From positions 434,001 to 498,000 of the forward strand of contig NZ_JAHUWK010000002.1 in assembly GCF_019219065.1 (NCBI RefSeq): 64,000 nt of DNA. Reading direction: 5' to 3'. The stretch's first letter is position 1. The number at the start of each line of letters is the position of its first letter. The translations under genes were made by a program, and so were the position numbers. Below are positions 24,563-32,229 of this stretch, piece by piece. Below the pieces are notes generated by a model that searched no databases, had not been told where the DNA came from, and saw only the letters and a program-made list of their open reading frames with translations. This stretch comes from Duganella sp. sic0402. GTDB taxonomy: Bacteria > Pseudomonadota > Gammaproteobacteria > Burkholderiales > Burkholderiaceae_D.

Positions 24563-26047
24563 GTGTTTGCCACCGCCCTGCCCCGCCGCCGCAAGTTCAC
24601 GCGCCAGCGGGGCGTGATCGCCATCCTGTGCTGCGCCGTGCTGCTCGGCATGCTGGGCTTGCTGGGGCTGGCGCTGGATCTGGCGCAACTGTACAACCGC
24701 AAGGCCGAGTTGCAAATCATGGCAGACGCCACGGCGCTGGCCGCCGCACGCGAACTGAATGGCGCCAGCAGTGGCGTCAACAGCGCTGTCACTGCGGCCG
24801 CCACTGCCGCCGGCAACTTCCACTATCGCTACAATCTACAGACAGTCAGCTGGTCCAGTGACGCCTTGCGCTTTGCCGCCACACCCGATACGCCGGACAC
24901 GGCCTGGACCAGCGCCGCTGGCGCGCAAGCCTCTCCCGCCAGCATGATGTACGCCAAGGTCGACACGCGCCTGCTCGGCGTTGACCCAGGCGTGGTAAGC
25001 ACCATCTTCATGCGTGCAGCAAGCAATGGCCGCAGTACCCTCAGCGCAGCGGCGCGCGCAGTGGCCGGGCGCGTCTCCACGCTAGTGACGCCGCTGGCGA
25101 TCTGCGCGCAATCGCCAGCGCCAGCCGCCACACGCGTCAACGTCAGCAGCAACAGCAGTTTTAACGAGCTGGTGGAATTCGGCTTTCGTCGCGGCGTAGC
25201 CTACGACTTGATGAACCTGAATCCCAACGGCCTGACGCCGGAGAACTTCCTCATCGCCCCGCTAGCGTCGCCCGGCATGCCGGGTACGGCGGCCGACTTC
25301 GCCACCAGCGTCGTCGGTCCCTTCATCTGCGCTGGCCAATTGGCGATGCCCACCGTCATGGGTGGCGCATTGACCGTGCAGCGCGGCTTTCCACTGAGCG
25401 CCTTGTATCAACAACTGAACTCGCGCTTCGACGACTACAGTGGCAACCTCTGCACGCCGGATGCAGCACCGCCGGACAGCAACATCAGGTCCTACCCTTA
25501 CACCACCATCAGCTGGATGGCGACACCAGCAGCGCAAACTGCCGGCGCCTGGACCGGCGGCGGAAAACTCTGGACCCGCGCCGATCCGCTGCCCGGCGAC
25601 GCCAGCAACACCGCCGCACAATACGGGCCGCTGTGGGCTGGCGCCAGAGCCGTGCCGTATGCAGCCTACGCGGCGCAAGCGACGGAGCCCGCCAACGGCT
25701 ATGCCGTTTTCCCGGTCAGCGCCTGGGCCTCGCTGTACACGCCTGGTCCGCCAACCGCCAGCGGCTACCCGAGCGCGCAATCGACCGCCACGCCCTACAA
25801 CCAGACCAGCGGCACGCACTTTCTAGCGCCGGCGGCGGCGCATCAACCCGGTGTCGCCAAGCGGCGCGTGCTCAACGTGGCGCTGCTGGCCTGTCCGGTT
25901 GCGCCCGGCGCCATCGCCAGCGCGACCGTGCTGGGCGTCGGCCGCTTCTTCATGACCGTGCCGGCCACCGCCACCCGCCTCAGCACCGAGTTTGCAGGCA
26001 TTGCACCGCCATCGTCGCTGAGCGGTGCGCTGGAGCTACAGCGATGA
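24563..26047 (+). CDS. TadG-like pilus assembly protein
   Basis: A 494-residue protein with an N-terminal Tad segment: TRQRGVIAILCCAVLLGMLG (about 12-35) is the transmembrane anchor, and the region to ADATALAAARELNG (to about 67) is the hallmark of TadG-type proteins. The rest is a long exported domain without a recognised fold; I see no von Willebrand MIDAS motif. Start choice: GTG at 24563 follows AGGAG with six-base spacing; an upstream ATG (24455) lacks a binding site and would precede the basic anchor with a poor extension. The stop overlaps the next gene's ATG (ATGA). No Tad ATPase, secretin or prepilin peptidase gene is in the window. Confidence 0.82.
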   Translation: MFATALPRRRKFTRQRGVIAILCCAVLLGMLGLLGLALDLAQLYNRKAELQIMADATALAAARELNGASSGVNSAVTAAATAAGNFHYRYNLQTVSWSSDALRFAATPDTPDTAWTSAAGAQASPASMMYAKVDTRLLGVDPGVVSTIFMRAASNGRSTLSAAARAVAGRVSTLVTPLAICAQSPAPAATRVNVSSNSSFNELVEFGFRRGVAYDLMNLNPNGLTPENFLIAPLASPGMPGTAADFATSVVGPFICAGQLAMPTVMGGALTVQRGFPLSALYQQLNSRFDDYSGNLCTPDAAPPDSNIRSYPYTTISWMATPAAQTAGAWTGGGKLWTRADPLPGDASNTAAQYGPLWAGARAVPYAAYAAQATEPANGYAVFPVSAWASLYTPGPPTASGYPSAQSTATPYNQTSGTHFLAPAAAHQPGVAKRRVLNVALLACPVAPGAIASATVLGVGRFFMTVPATATRLSTEFAGIAPPSSLSGALELQR

Positions 26048-26496
26048 ATCATGCGCGAAGCCGGCAGCGCGGGGCGGTGGCGCTGGAACTGGCACTCTGT
26101 CTGCCGGTGCTGCTGACCGTGCTGGCCAGCCTGCTGTTCTACGGCCGCGTGCTGTACAGCTACGAAGTCGTACAGAAATCGGCATGGGCCGGCGCGCGCT
26201 ACCTGTCCAGCGTGCCCGCCATGAACATCAAAAATCCGCTGCTATCAACACAGGAAATTAACCTCGCCACCGCCATGATACGCCAGGAGCTCGGCACCGT
26301 CGCACCCGATCCTGGCGCCTTGATCGTCTTTATCAGCTGCGATGGCGGGCCTTGTAATGGCCTGCCCAACTATCTGCCCGCCAGCGTCACCGTCACCGTG
26401 ATGTTCGACCTGCAAAGCACACTCCATGGTTACGCCGACTCGCTACCGAGCCTGCGCATGCGGGCCAGCCACACCATGCGCTATGTGGGCAACTGA
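26044..26496 (+). CDS. TadE-like pseudopilin
   Basis: A 150-residue protein beginning MNHARSRQRGAVALELALCL, a TadE-type N terminus: short basic stretch, processing-like site before a hydrophobic helix (about 12-36), Glu within the helix start. The remainder is a small exported domain with two cysteines (ISCDGGPC) that may form a disulfide. It overlaps the TadG-like stop by four bases, so translation is coupled. Together with the genes on either side it would form minor subunits of a Flp/Tad pilus or a related secretion device. Confidence 0.85.
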   Translation: MNHARSRQRGAVALELALCLPVLLTVLASLLFYGRVLYSYEVVQKSAWAGARYLSSVPAMNIKNPLLSTQEINLATAMIRQELGTVAPDPGALIVFISCDGGPCNGLPNYLPASVTVTVMFDLQSTLHGYADSLPSLRMRASHTMRYVGN

Positions 26497-27082
26497 CGCT
26501 CACCACCGACGGCAGAGATGCGGACGCGGTGCGACCGTGGCCGAGTTTGCCCTATGCATCGTGATCTTGGTCGGCGTGGTGTTTTTTGTGCTGGAAGCGG
26601 CGCGCGCGCTGTATCTGTGGAACACCTTGCAGGAGGTGACGCGGCGGGCGGCCCATGCGGCGGCGGCGAGCGACTTCAGCAATCCGGGCGTGATGGACGG
26701 CGTGCGCCAATCGGCGATCTTGCGTGACGGCCCCGGTACGCTGCTGCTCGGGGCGCCTGTGAACGATGCACATGTCCGCATCGATTACCTGTCGCTGGCG
26801 CGCAATGCGGATGGCAGCCTGGCGCCAACACCGATCGCGACGGGCAGCTTGCCTGCTTGTACGGCGCAGGCGCGGATTAACTGTACAGCCAATCCGCTGG
26901 GCGGCAGCTGCATCCGCCTCGTCCGCGTCCGCATCTGTGCGCCGGATAGCACGGAGTGTGGTGCCGTGCCATACCAACCATTGTTTCCTCTGATCGGCAT
27001 CACTCTTACGCTGCCGCAGGCGACTACCATGGTCAGAGCAGAGTCGCTCGGCTTTCAGCCAGGGAGTACCTTATGTCCATGA
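26483..27082 (+). CDS. second TadE-like pseudopilin
   Basis: A protein of about 199 residues with a TadE-type N terminus: RCGRGATVAEFALCIVILVG followed by a hydrophobic helix (about residues 20-45 from the chosen start). It contains several cysteines (PACTAQARINC, SCIRLVRVRIC), suggesting disulfides outside the cytoplasm. Start choice: ATG at 26483, overlapping the previous gene by 14 bases; no clear Shine-Dalgarno is visible, so coupling is assumed. The third and last gene of this three-gene set. The C terminus PGSTLCP is short, and no further tad gene follows. Confidence 0.78.
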   Translation: MWATDAHHRRQRCGRGATVAEFALCIVILVGVVFFVLEAARALYLWNTLQEVTRRAAHAAAASDFSNPGVMDGVRQSAILRDGPGTLLLGAPVNDAHVRIDYLSLARNADGSLAPTPIATGSLPACTAQARINCTANPLGGSCIRLVRVRICAPDSTECGAVPYQPLFPLIGITLTLPQATTMVRAESLGFQPGSTLCP

Positions 27083-27128
27083 AATTTGCCATCGCCGAGG
27101 CCAAGTGAAGCAATTCTTCGGCTAACGG

Positions 27129-27338
27129 CTACTTGTCAGCCAACATATTGGTCATCGCATTGATGACTTCTTGCGCCTGCGTTTTCGGGATGATGATAAT
27201 GCTGTCCTCATTCCCTTCCATGCCCTGCTGGCGCAGCACAATTTCGCCATTGGCATTGGTATAAATCGCCAAAGCATCCACCCGCGGAAGTACCAGCGAC
27301 TCCCTGGACGATGCGCTGTTCCAGTCCCAATCCGCCAT
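27129..27338 (-). CDS. small protein of unknown function
   Basis: A 69-residue acidic protein starting MADWDWNSASSRESLV, with the strand-like IIIIP and a helical tail QAQEVINAMTNMLADK. No known family recognised. The ATG at 27338 has AAAGAGG upstream, which favours a real gene; an in-frame TTG two codons earlier is also possible. It has no signal peptide or membrane segment. It is convergent with the Tad-type genes and divergent from the PEP-CTERM pair. AT content is a little higher than in its neighbours. Confidence 0.6.
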   Translation of the reverse strand: MADWDWNSASSRESLVLPRVDALAIYTNANGEIVLRQQGMEGNEDSIIIIPKTQAQEVINAMTNMLADK

Positions 27339-27525
27339 ATCCAACCTCTTTCATCAAGGAAAGAAACATAATAGCCCAAAAAGAACCAAGCCAGCTACAG
27401 ACTGGGCTGGTGGCATATGGCAGAAACCTGCGCACGATTCAAAAAATACACCTTTATGAATTTCTATTGCCATAAAATACATGCGGTGCCGAGGGTCCAG
27501 GCGCGATAACTCAAGGGGATGAATC

Positions 27526-28257
27526 ATGTTGCGAAAACTAATGGCTACCCTCGTCCTGACGATCGCACCGATGGCCAGTGCGCTCGCTTCCGGAGAGCCG
27601 CCCGGCGTCCCGGATTGGGGCGACGTCTGGCACAAAATCACCGCTGATAATGCCGATTATTACTATATGGAATCCATTTTCGGCGCCACCGCCTCCGTGC
27701 AAAACGGCGCCCTGAGCTTCGACACCAGCGATCTGCTGAGCGCTACCGTATCGGTTGAAAACCCAGGCGGCTACGAGCGCGCGCACATTGCCGACGGCCA
27801 CGGCTACCCGGCCATCGTCGTGATTCCCCATGCAGGATATGGCGTCGCCAATGCTCTGGCGCATTCCTTCGAGGCGACCAGCAAGCTCGCGCAAAACGGC
27901 GGTAGCTTCAGCTTCACCCTGTCCGATACGCTATACGTCCCCGGCGGCAGCGGACCTGCGGCGCACGCCTACAGCTACCATCGGGCAGTCTCAGAAGCAG
28001 CGCCATTCACGCTCAACAGCTACAGCCAGAACGTGCCGATGGCTTTCCATTCGTCTGCGTCGGTTGATGTGGAGATGACCAGCTGGCTGAATCAGCTCAA
28101 CAGTGGGGTATCGTCCGCAACGATCAGCAGCGTCAGTTACGCGTTCTTCGTGAGCGAGGTTCCGGAGCCTGAAAGCTGGGCAATGATGCTGGCTGGTCTG
28201 ACGGCTGTGGCCGGCATGTCCCGCCGGCGCGCGCGTGCACAGGGAGGCTCAAAATGA
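27526..28257 (+). CDS. PEP-CTERM sorting-signal protein 1
   Basis: A 243-residue exported protein. The N terminus MLRKLMATLVLTIAPMASALA is a signal peptide. The C terminus carries the PEP-CTERM signal: VPEPESW, then a hydrophobic helix (AMMLAGLTAVAGM) and a basic tail (SRRRARA). By family knowledge such proteins are processed by an exosortase and linked to exopolysaccharide; no exosortase gene is in the window. The middle part has no recognised domain. The stop overlaps the start of the next PEP-CTERM gene (ATGA), so the two are made together. The 27345-27525 region upstream should hold the promoter. Confidence 0.87.
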   Translation: MLRKLMATLVLTIAPMASALASGEPPGVPDWGDVWHKITADNADYYYMESIFGATASVQNGALSFDTSDLLSATVSVENPGGYERAHIADGHGYPAIVVIPHAGYGVANALAHSFEATSKLAQNGGSFSFTLSDTLYVPGGSGPAAHAYSYHRAVSEAAPFTLNSYSQNVPMAFHSSASVDVEMTSWLNQLNSGVSSATISSVSYAFFVSEVPEPESWAMMLAGLTAVAGMSRRRARAQGGSK

Positions 28258-28988
28258 AACTACGGATACTTTTCCTTGTAGCGCTGTTGCTATCCTTAAT
28301 GACCACGCCGGCACGCGCCCAGGGTGCATGGACCGTCACCACGACCGGCACCATCACCGAAGGCTACGATTTGACAGGGACATGGGCGGTGACAAACAGT
28401 CTCGCCGGATGGGCTTACACACTCTCAATAACAGCCAATGTCGGCGCGGACGACTGGCAATTCTTTGACAGCGATCCGGCCATACACCGGGACGCCTTGT
28501 CCGGATTTGGCGGGGCTTTCATTACCACGCTCACGATCAATAACCAAACCGCGACGATTTATTCAACCAGCACCAGGGGCGGGTCGCAAATAATTGGCAG
28601 CCAGGTCAGCCAGGCCGGCATCGGGAGCGGCATCGATTACATTTCAACAGCGCAGTCGAGGGGCGATACGGGAGCCGCTATCGTAGCCGCTTATAACTCC
28701 GTGGAAAGTAGCAAAGTCGCGTTCGTTCCTTCCACTGACTTTAACCAGACCATTGCAGTCATGGATGTCTCCAGCGCGGATTTCGATAAATATGCGTCGT
28801 TTAGTATGCCCAACGCCTTTTTCTACGGCGTGCCGAAAACGCTTTCGGTCACCCCAGCCAACTATGTGTCCGCCATTCCCGAACCGGAAATCTATACCAT
28901 GTTGCTGGCTGGCCTATGCCTTATCGGCATCGCTGCCAGGCGCGGTTTTTTCGACCAAAGAAAAAGGCCAGCGTCGCGGCTGGCCTAA
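28254..28988 (+). CDS. PEP-CTERM sorting-signal protein 2
   Basis: A 244-residue exported protein with an N-terminal signal peptide (LFLVALLLSLMTTPARA) and a PEP-CTERM tail: IPEPEIY, a hydrophobic helix (TMLLAGLCLIGIA) and a basic end (RRGFFDQRKRP). The body is Thr/Ser/Asn-rich and beta-like, with no recognised domain. It overlaps PEP-CTERM 1 by four bases. Its last codons and stop lie inside the inverted repeat that serves as terminator for the convergent tRNA gene. Confidence 0.85.
   Translation: MKLRILFLVALLLSLMTTPARAQGAWTVTTTGTITEGYDLTGTWAVTNSLAGWAYTLSITANVGADDWQFFDSDPAIHRDALSGFGGAFITTLTINNQTATIYSTSTRGGSQIIGSQVSQAGIGSGIDYISTAQSRGDTGAAIVAAYNSVESSKVAFVPSTDFNQTIAVMDVSSADFDKYASFSMPNAFFYGVPKTLSVTPANYVSAIPEPEIYTMLLAGLCLIGIAARRGFFDQRKRPASRLA
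28961..28986 (-). terminator. intrinsic terminator of tRNA-Pro, overlapping the end of PEP-CTERM 2
   Basis: AGGCCAGC (28965-28972) and GCTGGCCT (28979-28986) form an eight-base stem with a six-base loop. Read on the minus strand it is followed by five T from 28965 down. It fits as terminator for the tRNA starting at 29079, and lies within the 3' end of the convergent coding region. Confidence 0.75.
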
Positions 28989-29002
28989 GTCTTTGATTTT
29001 GT

Positions 29003-29079
<77 letters not shown>

Positions 29080-29130
29080 ACGAACGGCTAATTATAGCAG
29101 CCGGTTTAAGTATTTGTCATGTTTGCCTGA

Positions 29131-29253
29131 AACCGCCAAGACGGCCACATGATCCGCATCAATCCGCGCGAGCCGCAGGTCGCCAGCCCGCAGGATGTCG
29201 GCCTGGCAGCAGGATCGCTGGCCGCGCTCAGCGCGATCAACGATCTGCTATAA
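29131..29253 (+). pseudogene. possible 3' remnant of a Sir2-like deacetylase gene
   Basis: The open frame after a stop at 29128-29130 encodes NRQDGHMIRINPREPQV and continues to SLAALSAINDLL before a stop. The phrase IRINPRE followed by a GL-x-G helix resembles, from memory, the C-terminal end of bacterial SIR2-family NAD-dependent deacetylases. Everything upstream of this tail is missing, so it would be a decayed fragment left between tRNA-Pro and the hydrolase gene. Recognition rests on a short motif and is uncertain. Confidence 0.35.
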
Positions 29254-29258
29254 ACGGT

Positions 29259-29966
29259 TTATACCAATTTAACCGTAATCGGCGACAGGCCAGCCACTTT
29301 GCCTTCGAGCACATTGCCGCGTACTACCGCGCCCACACCTTCCGGTGTGCCGCTGAAAATCAAGTCGCCCGGCGCCAGCGTGAAGTAGGTCGACAGGTTA
29401 GCGATGGTTTCATTGATCGACCAGATCAGCTGCGAGATCGAAGACGATTGCTTGGTCACGCCATCCACATCCAGCTGGATCGCCGCATGATTGATGTCGC
29501 CCGCCTCATCGGCGCGGTGTATCAGCCCGACCGGCGCCGAGAAATCAAACGCCTTGCCGATTTCCCAAGGACGCCCGGCGTCGCGCATGTTGAATTGCAG
29601 GTCGCGGCGGGTCATGTCGAAGCCGACCGCATAGCCGAAGATATGTGAAGCCGCATCTTCAACAGCGATGTTAGCGCCGCCCTTGCCGATAGCGACCACC
29701 AGTTCACATTCATAGTGCAGATTGCTGGTCAGCGGCGGATACGGCAATTCCAGCACGCGGTTGGGCGCAGCCGGGACCACCGCTTGCGCGTCGCCCGGCT
29801 TGGAGAAGAAGAACGGCGGTTCGCGGTCCGGGTCGGAACCCATCTCGCGCGCGTGGCCGGCGTAGTTGCGGCCAACGCAGTACACGCGGCGCACCGGGAA
29901 CAGATCGGAAGTACCGGCGACCGGCAGGCCGACGATGTCATGGGCGGGAATTACGTAGGAAGTCAT
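29259..29966 (-). CDS. fumarylacetoacetate hydrolase (FAH) family protein
   Basis: A 235-residue cytoplasmic enzyme of the FAH superfamily, members of which hydrolyse or decarboxylate acylpyruvates and related diketo acids. Metal-ligand candidates are Glu86 and Glu88 (HYECELVVAIGKG) and Asp117 (GFDMTRRDLQ). FFFSKP near residue 52 and FSGTPEGVG near the C terminus are family hallmarks. Length matches the short single-domain branch (YcgM/FAHD1-like). It is monocistronic, with no catabolic neighbours to define the substrate. Confidence 0.92.
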   Translation of the reverse strand: MTSYVIPAHDIVGLPVAGTSDLFPVRRVYCVGRNYAGHAREMGSDPDREPPFFFSKPGDAQAVVPAAPNRVLELPYPPLTSNLHYECELVVAIGKGGANIAVEDAASHIFGYAVGFDMTRRDLQFNMRDAGRPWEIGKAFDFSAPVGLIHRADEAGDINHAAIQLDVDGVTKQSSSISQLIWSINETIANLSTYFTLAPGDLIFSGTPEGVGAVVRGNVLEGKVAGLSPITVKLV

Positions 29967-30051
29967 GATGCTCCTATCAGAAGGAAAGAGACATCACGCA
30001 TGGTACAACAGCCCGCGCCCCTGTGCAGGACACGAAACATTACGAGACAAA

Positions 30052-30663
30052 TCAGGTCAGCAGCAATGCCTTCAGTGCGACCCGCCATCCTTCCACAAGG
30101 GAGTCGCTCTGCATGTCGGGGCGCTGTATGGTGCGGATCGACAGACCCTGGAACAGCGACACCATGGTGTCGATGCGGCCATCCAGCAAGGCGTCATCCA
30201 CCGACAGGCCACGCCGCTCGCGCTCGCGCTTGATGATCGGGCGGAAGCGCTCGCCCACCTTGCGGTCGGCGCAGCGCAGCGCCTCGGCGATCTTCGGATT
30301 GCGCGCGGCTTCGGCAAACATCTCCAGCGGCAGGTCGGTCGGCTGCGGTTTCAGATGTTTTTCGATATGCTCCGGCGCGCCGTCGATCATCGATTGCAGC
30401 GGGTCTTCCTGGCTATCCAGTTCGCCCAGCTTGATCAGCACATCCTCGGCGTGCAGATCGACAAACGCCATGATGATAGCGTCCTTGCTGTCGAAGTAAT
30501 TATAGATATGCCCCGCGCTCATGCCGGCCTCTTTCGAGATCTCCGACATGCTGGCGGCATGAAAGCCGCTACGGGCGAAACACACTGCGGCCGCCTGCAA
30601 TACCTGATTGCGGCGGTTTTGCGCGCGCTCTGGGTCTGTGCGTCGTTTGACCGGGGTGTTCAT
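30052..30663 (-). CDS. TetR-family regulator of the RND efflux operon
   Basis: A 203-residue regulator. Residues 12-60 form the TetR helix-turn-helix (VLQAAAVCFARSGFHAASMS to SAGHIYNYFDSKDAI); the rest is the helical ligand-binding and dimerisation domain. It lies 119 bases after the outer-membrane-factor gene on the same strand, as the last gene of the efflux unit. A TetR-type palindrome sits at the promoter of the first gene (36628-36645), so it probably represses the whole operon including itself. The inducer would be an efflux substrate; it is not known here. Confidence 0.92.
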   Translation of the reverse strand: MNTPVKRRTDPERAQNRRNQVLQAAAVCFARSGFHAASMSEISKEAGMSAGHIYNYFDSKDAIIMAFVDLHAEDVLIKLGELDSQEDPLQSMIDGAPEHIEKHLKPQPTDLPLEMFAEAARNPKIAEALRCADRKVGERFRPIIKRERERRGLSVDDALLDGRIDTMVSLFQGLSIRTIQRPDMQSDSLVEGWRVALKALLLT

Positions 30664-30782
30664 TGGTGTCCTTGGTAATCTGCCTGGGGCGTATATGAAT
30701 AGTATATGACGGCGGGCGCGCCATGGCGCCCGCCATTCAGGATCAGCCTTGCAGCTGCTGTTACTGCGCTGTTACTGCGCTA

Positions 30783-32228
30783 TTACTGCTGTTGCTGCTG
30801 AGGTGGCAGCTCCGGCTGCCAGCCGCCGCCCAGCACCTTGTACAAGGTGACGGCGTTACTGGTTTTTGCAAGGCGCGTGGTGATCAGGCCCTGCTGCGCG
30901 GCATACAGCGAGCGCTGCGACACCAGTGCATTCAGGTACGAATCCGCACCCTGCCGATAACGCGCCTCATTGATGGTGTAGCTCTTCTGCGTTGCTTCCA
31001 CCAGCGCCGTTTGCGACGACAGGCGCTCATCCAGCGTGCCGCGCGTAGCCAGTGCATCAGCCACTTCGCGGAATGCGGTCTGCACCGACTTCTCGTACTG
31101 CGCCACCGAGATATCGCGGTCCGCCTTGGCGATATTCAGGTTGGCGCGGTTGACGCCAGCATCGAAGATCGGCAAGTTGATCTGCGGCGCGAAGCTCCAG
31201 GTCGACGAGCCGGCCTTGAACAGGCCGGACAAGGTCGAGCTGGCGCTGCCGCCAGACGCCGTCAGCGAGATGCTTGGGAAAAAGGCGGCGCGCGCCACGC
31301 CGATATTGGCGTTGGCGGCGCGCAGCGCGCGTTCCGCTTCCTGCACGTCCGGACGGGAGTGCAGCAGGTCCGACGGCAGGCCGGCCGGGATGGCAGCCAG
31401 CCGCGTCACCTCTTCCAGCTCGCCGGTCGGCAGCAGCTCGGCAGGCAAGTCGCTACCTACCAGCAGCGTCAGCGCGTTCAGGTCCAGCGCCACTTGGGCG
31501 GTGTAGACCGCTGCGTCGTTGCGCGCGGTTTCCACGCTGGTCTGCGCATCGTACATATCGGTGCCGGCCACCACGCCCGAGGCAAAGCGCTTCTTGCTCA
31601 GGTCATAGGAGGTCTGCTGCGACTTCAGCGTTTCCTGCGCCAGCTTCAGGCGCTGCTGATCGGCGATCAGCGTCGAATACGCATTCGCCACTTCCGACAC
31701 CAGCGTGATCTGCTGGGTGCGGCGGGCTTCTTCCGTGCCCAGGTAAGTCTGCAGGCCCGCTTCCGACTGGTTGCGCAGCTTGCCGAAGAAGTCCAGCTCA
31801 TACGAGGACATCACCAGGCCGCCGGTGTACTGGCGGTTGATGGCGGCCTCGCCGGTGCCGGTCATGGTCGACGGCGTACGGGAGGCGGTCTGGTTGACAT
31901 TCGCCGACAGCTTCGGCAGCAGCGCCGCCGAGTCGATGTTGTACTGCGCCTTGGCCTTCTCGATGTTCAGCACCGACACGCGCAGGTCGCGGTTGTTGGC
32001 CAGCGCCAGCTCGATCACCTTGCGCAGCTTGGCGTCGGCGAAGTATTCGCGCCACAGGATTTGCGACACCGGCTTGGCATCGGCCGCCGCTGCCGGCACG
32101 CCCTTGTAGGCGTCGCCGTTCGGGAAGGCCGGCGCCACCGGCTGCGCCGGACGTTCATACACCGGCGCCAGGCTGCAACCGGCCAGCATCGCCAGCGCAG
32201 CCATCGTGATTAAGGATTTTTTCATCAT
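30783..32228 (-). CDS. RND efflux outer membrane factor (OprM/NodT family lipoprotein)
   Basis: A 481-residue outer membrane channel. The signal peptide ends in a lipobox (MLAGC, Cys18). The body shows the duplicated long alpha-helical hairpin organisation of TolC-like factors, with family phrases LPAELLPTGELEEVTRLAAI and SRPDVQEAERALRAANANIG. It starts one base before the RND stop region, in tight coupling. The tail ends in five glutamines encoded by a CAG/CAA run, directly followed by 11-base near-repeats after the stop. It exports drugs or solvents together with the two upstream proteins. Confidence 0.93.
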   Translation of the reverse strand: MMKKSLITMAALAMLAGCSLAPVYERPAQPVAPAFPNGDAYKGVPAAAADAKPVSQILWREYFADAKLRKVIELALANNRDLRVSVLNIEKAKAQYNIDSAALLPKLSANVNQTASRTPSTMTGTGEAAINRQYTGGLVMSSYELDFFGKLRNQSEAGLQTYLGTEEARRTQQITLVSEVANAYSTLIADQQRLKLAQETLKSQQTSYDLSKKRFASGVVAGTDMYDAQTSVETARNDAAVYTAQVALDLNALTLLVGSDLPAELLPTGELEEVTRLAAIPAGLPSDLLHSRPDVQEAERALRAANANIGVARAAFFPSISLTASGGSASSTLSGLFKAGSSTWSFAPQINLPIFDAGVNRANLNIAKADRDISVAQYEKSVQTAFREVADALATRGTLDERLSSQTALVEATQKSYTINEARYRQGADSYLNALVSQRSLYAAQQGLITTRLAKTSNAVTLYKVLGGGWQPELPPQQQQQ

Positions 32229-32229
32229 A

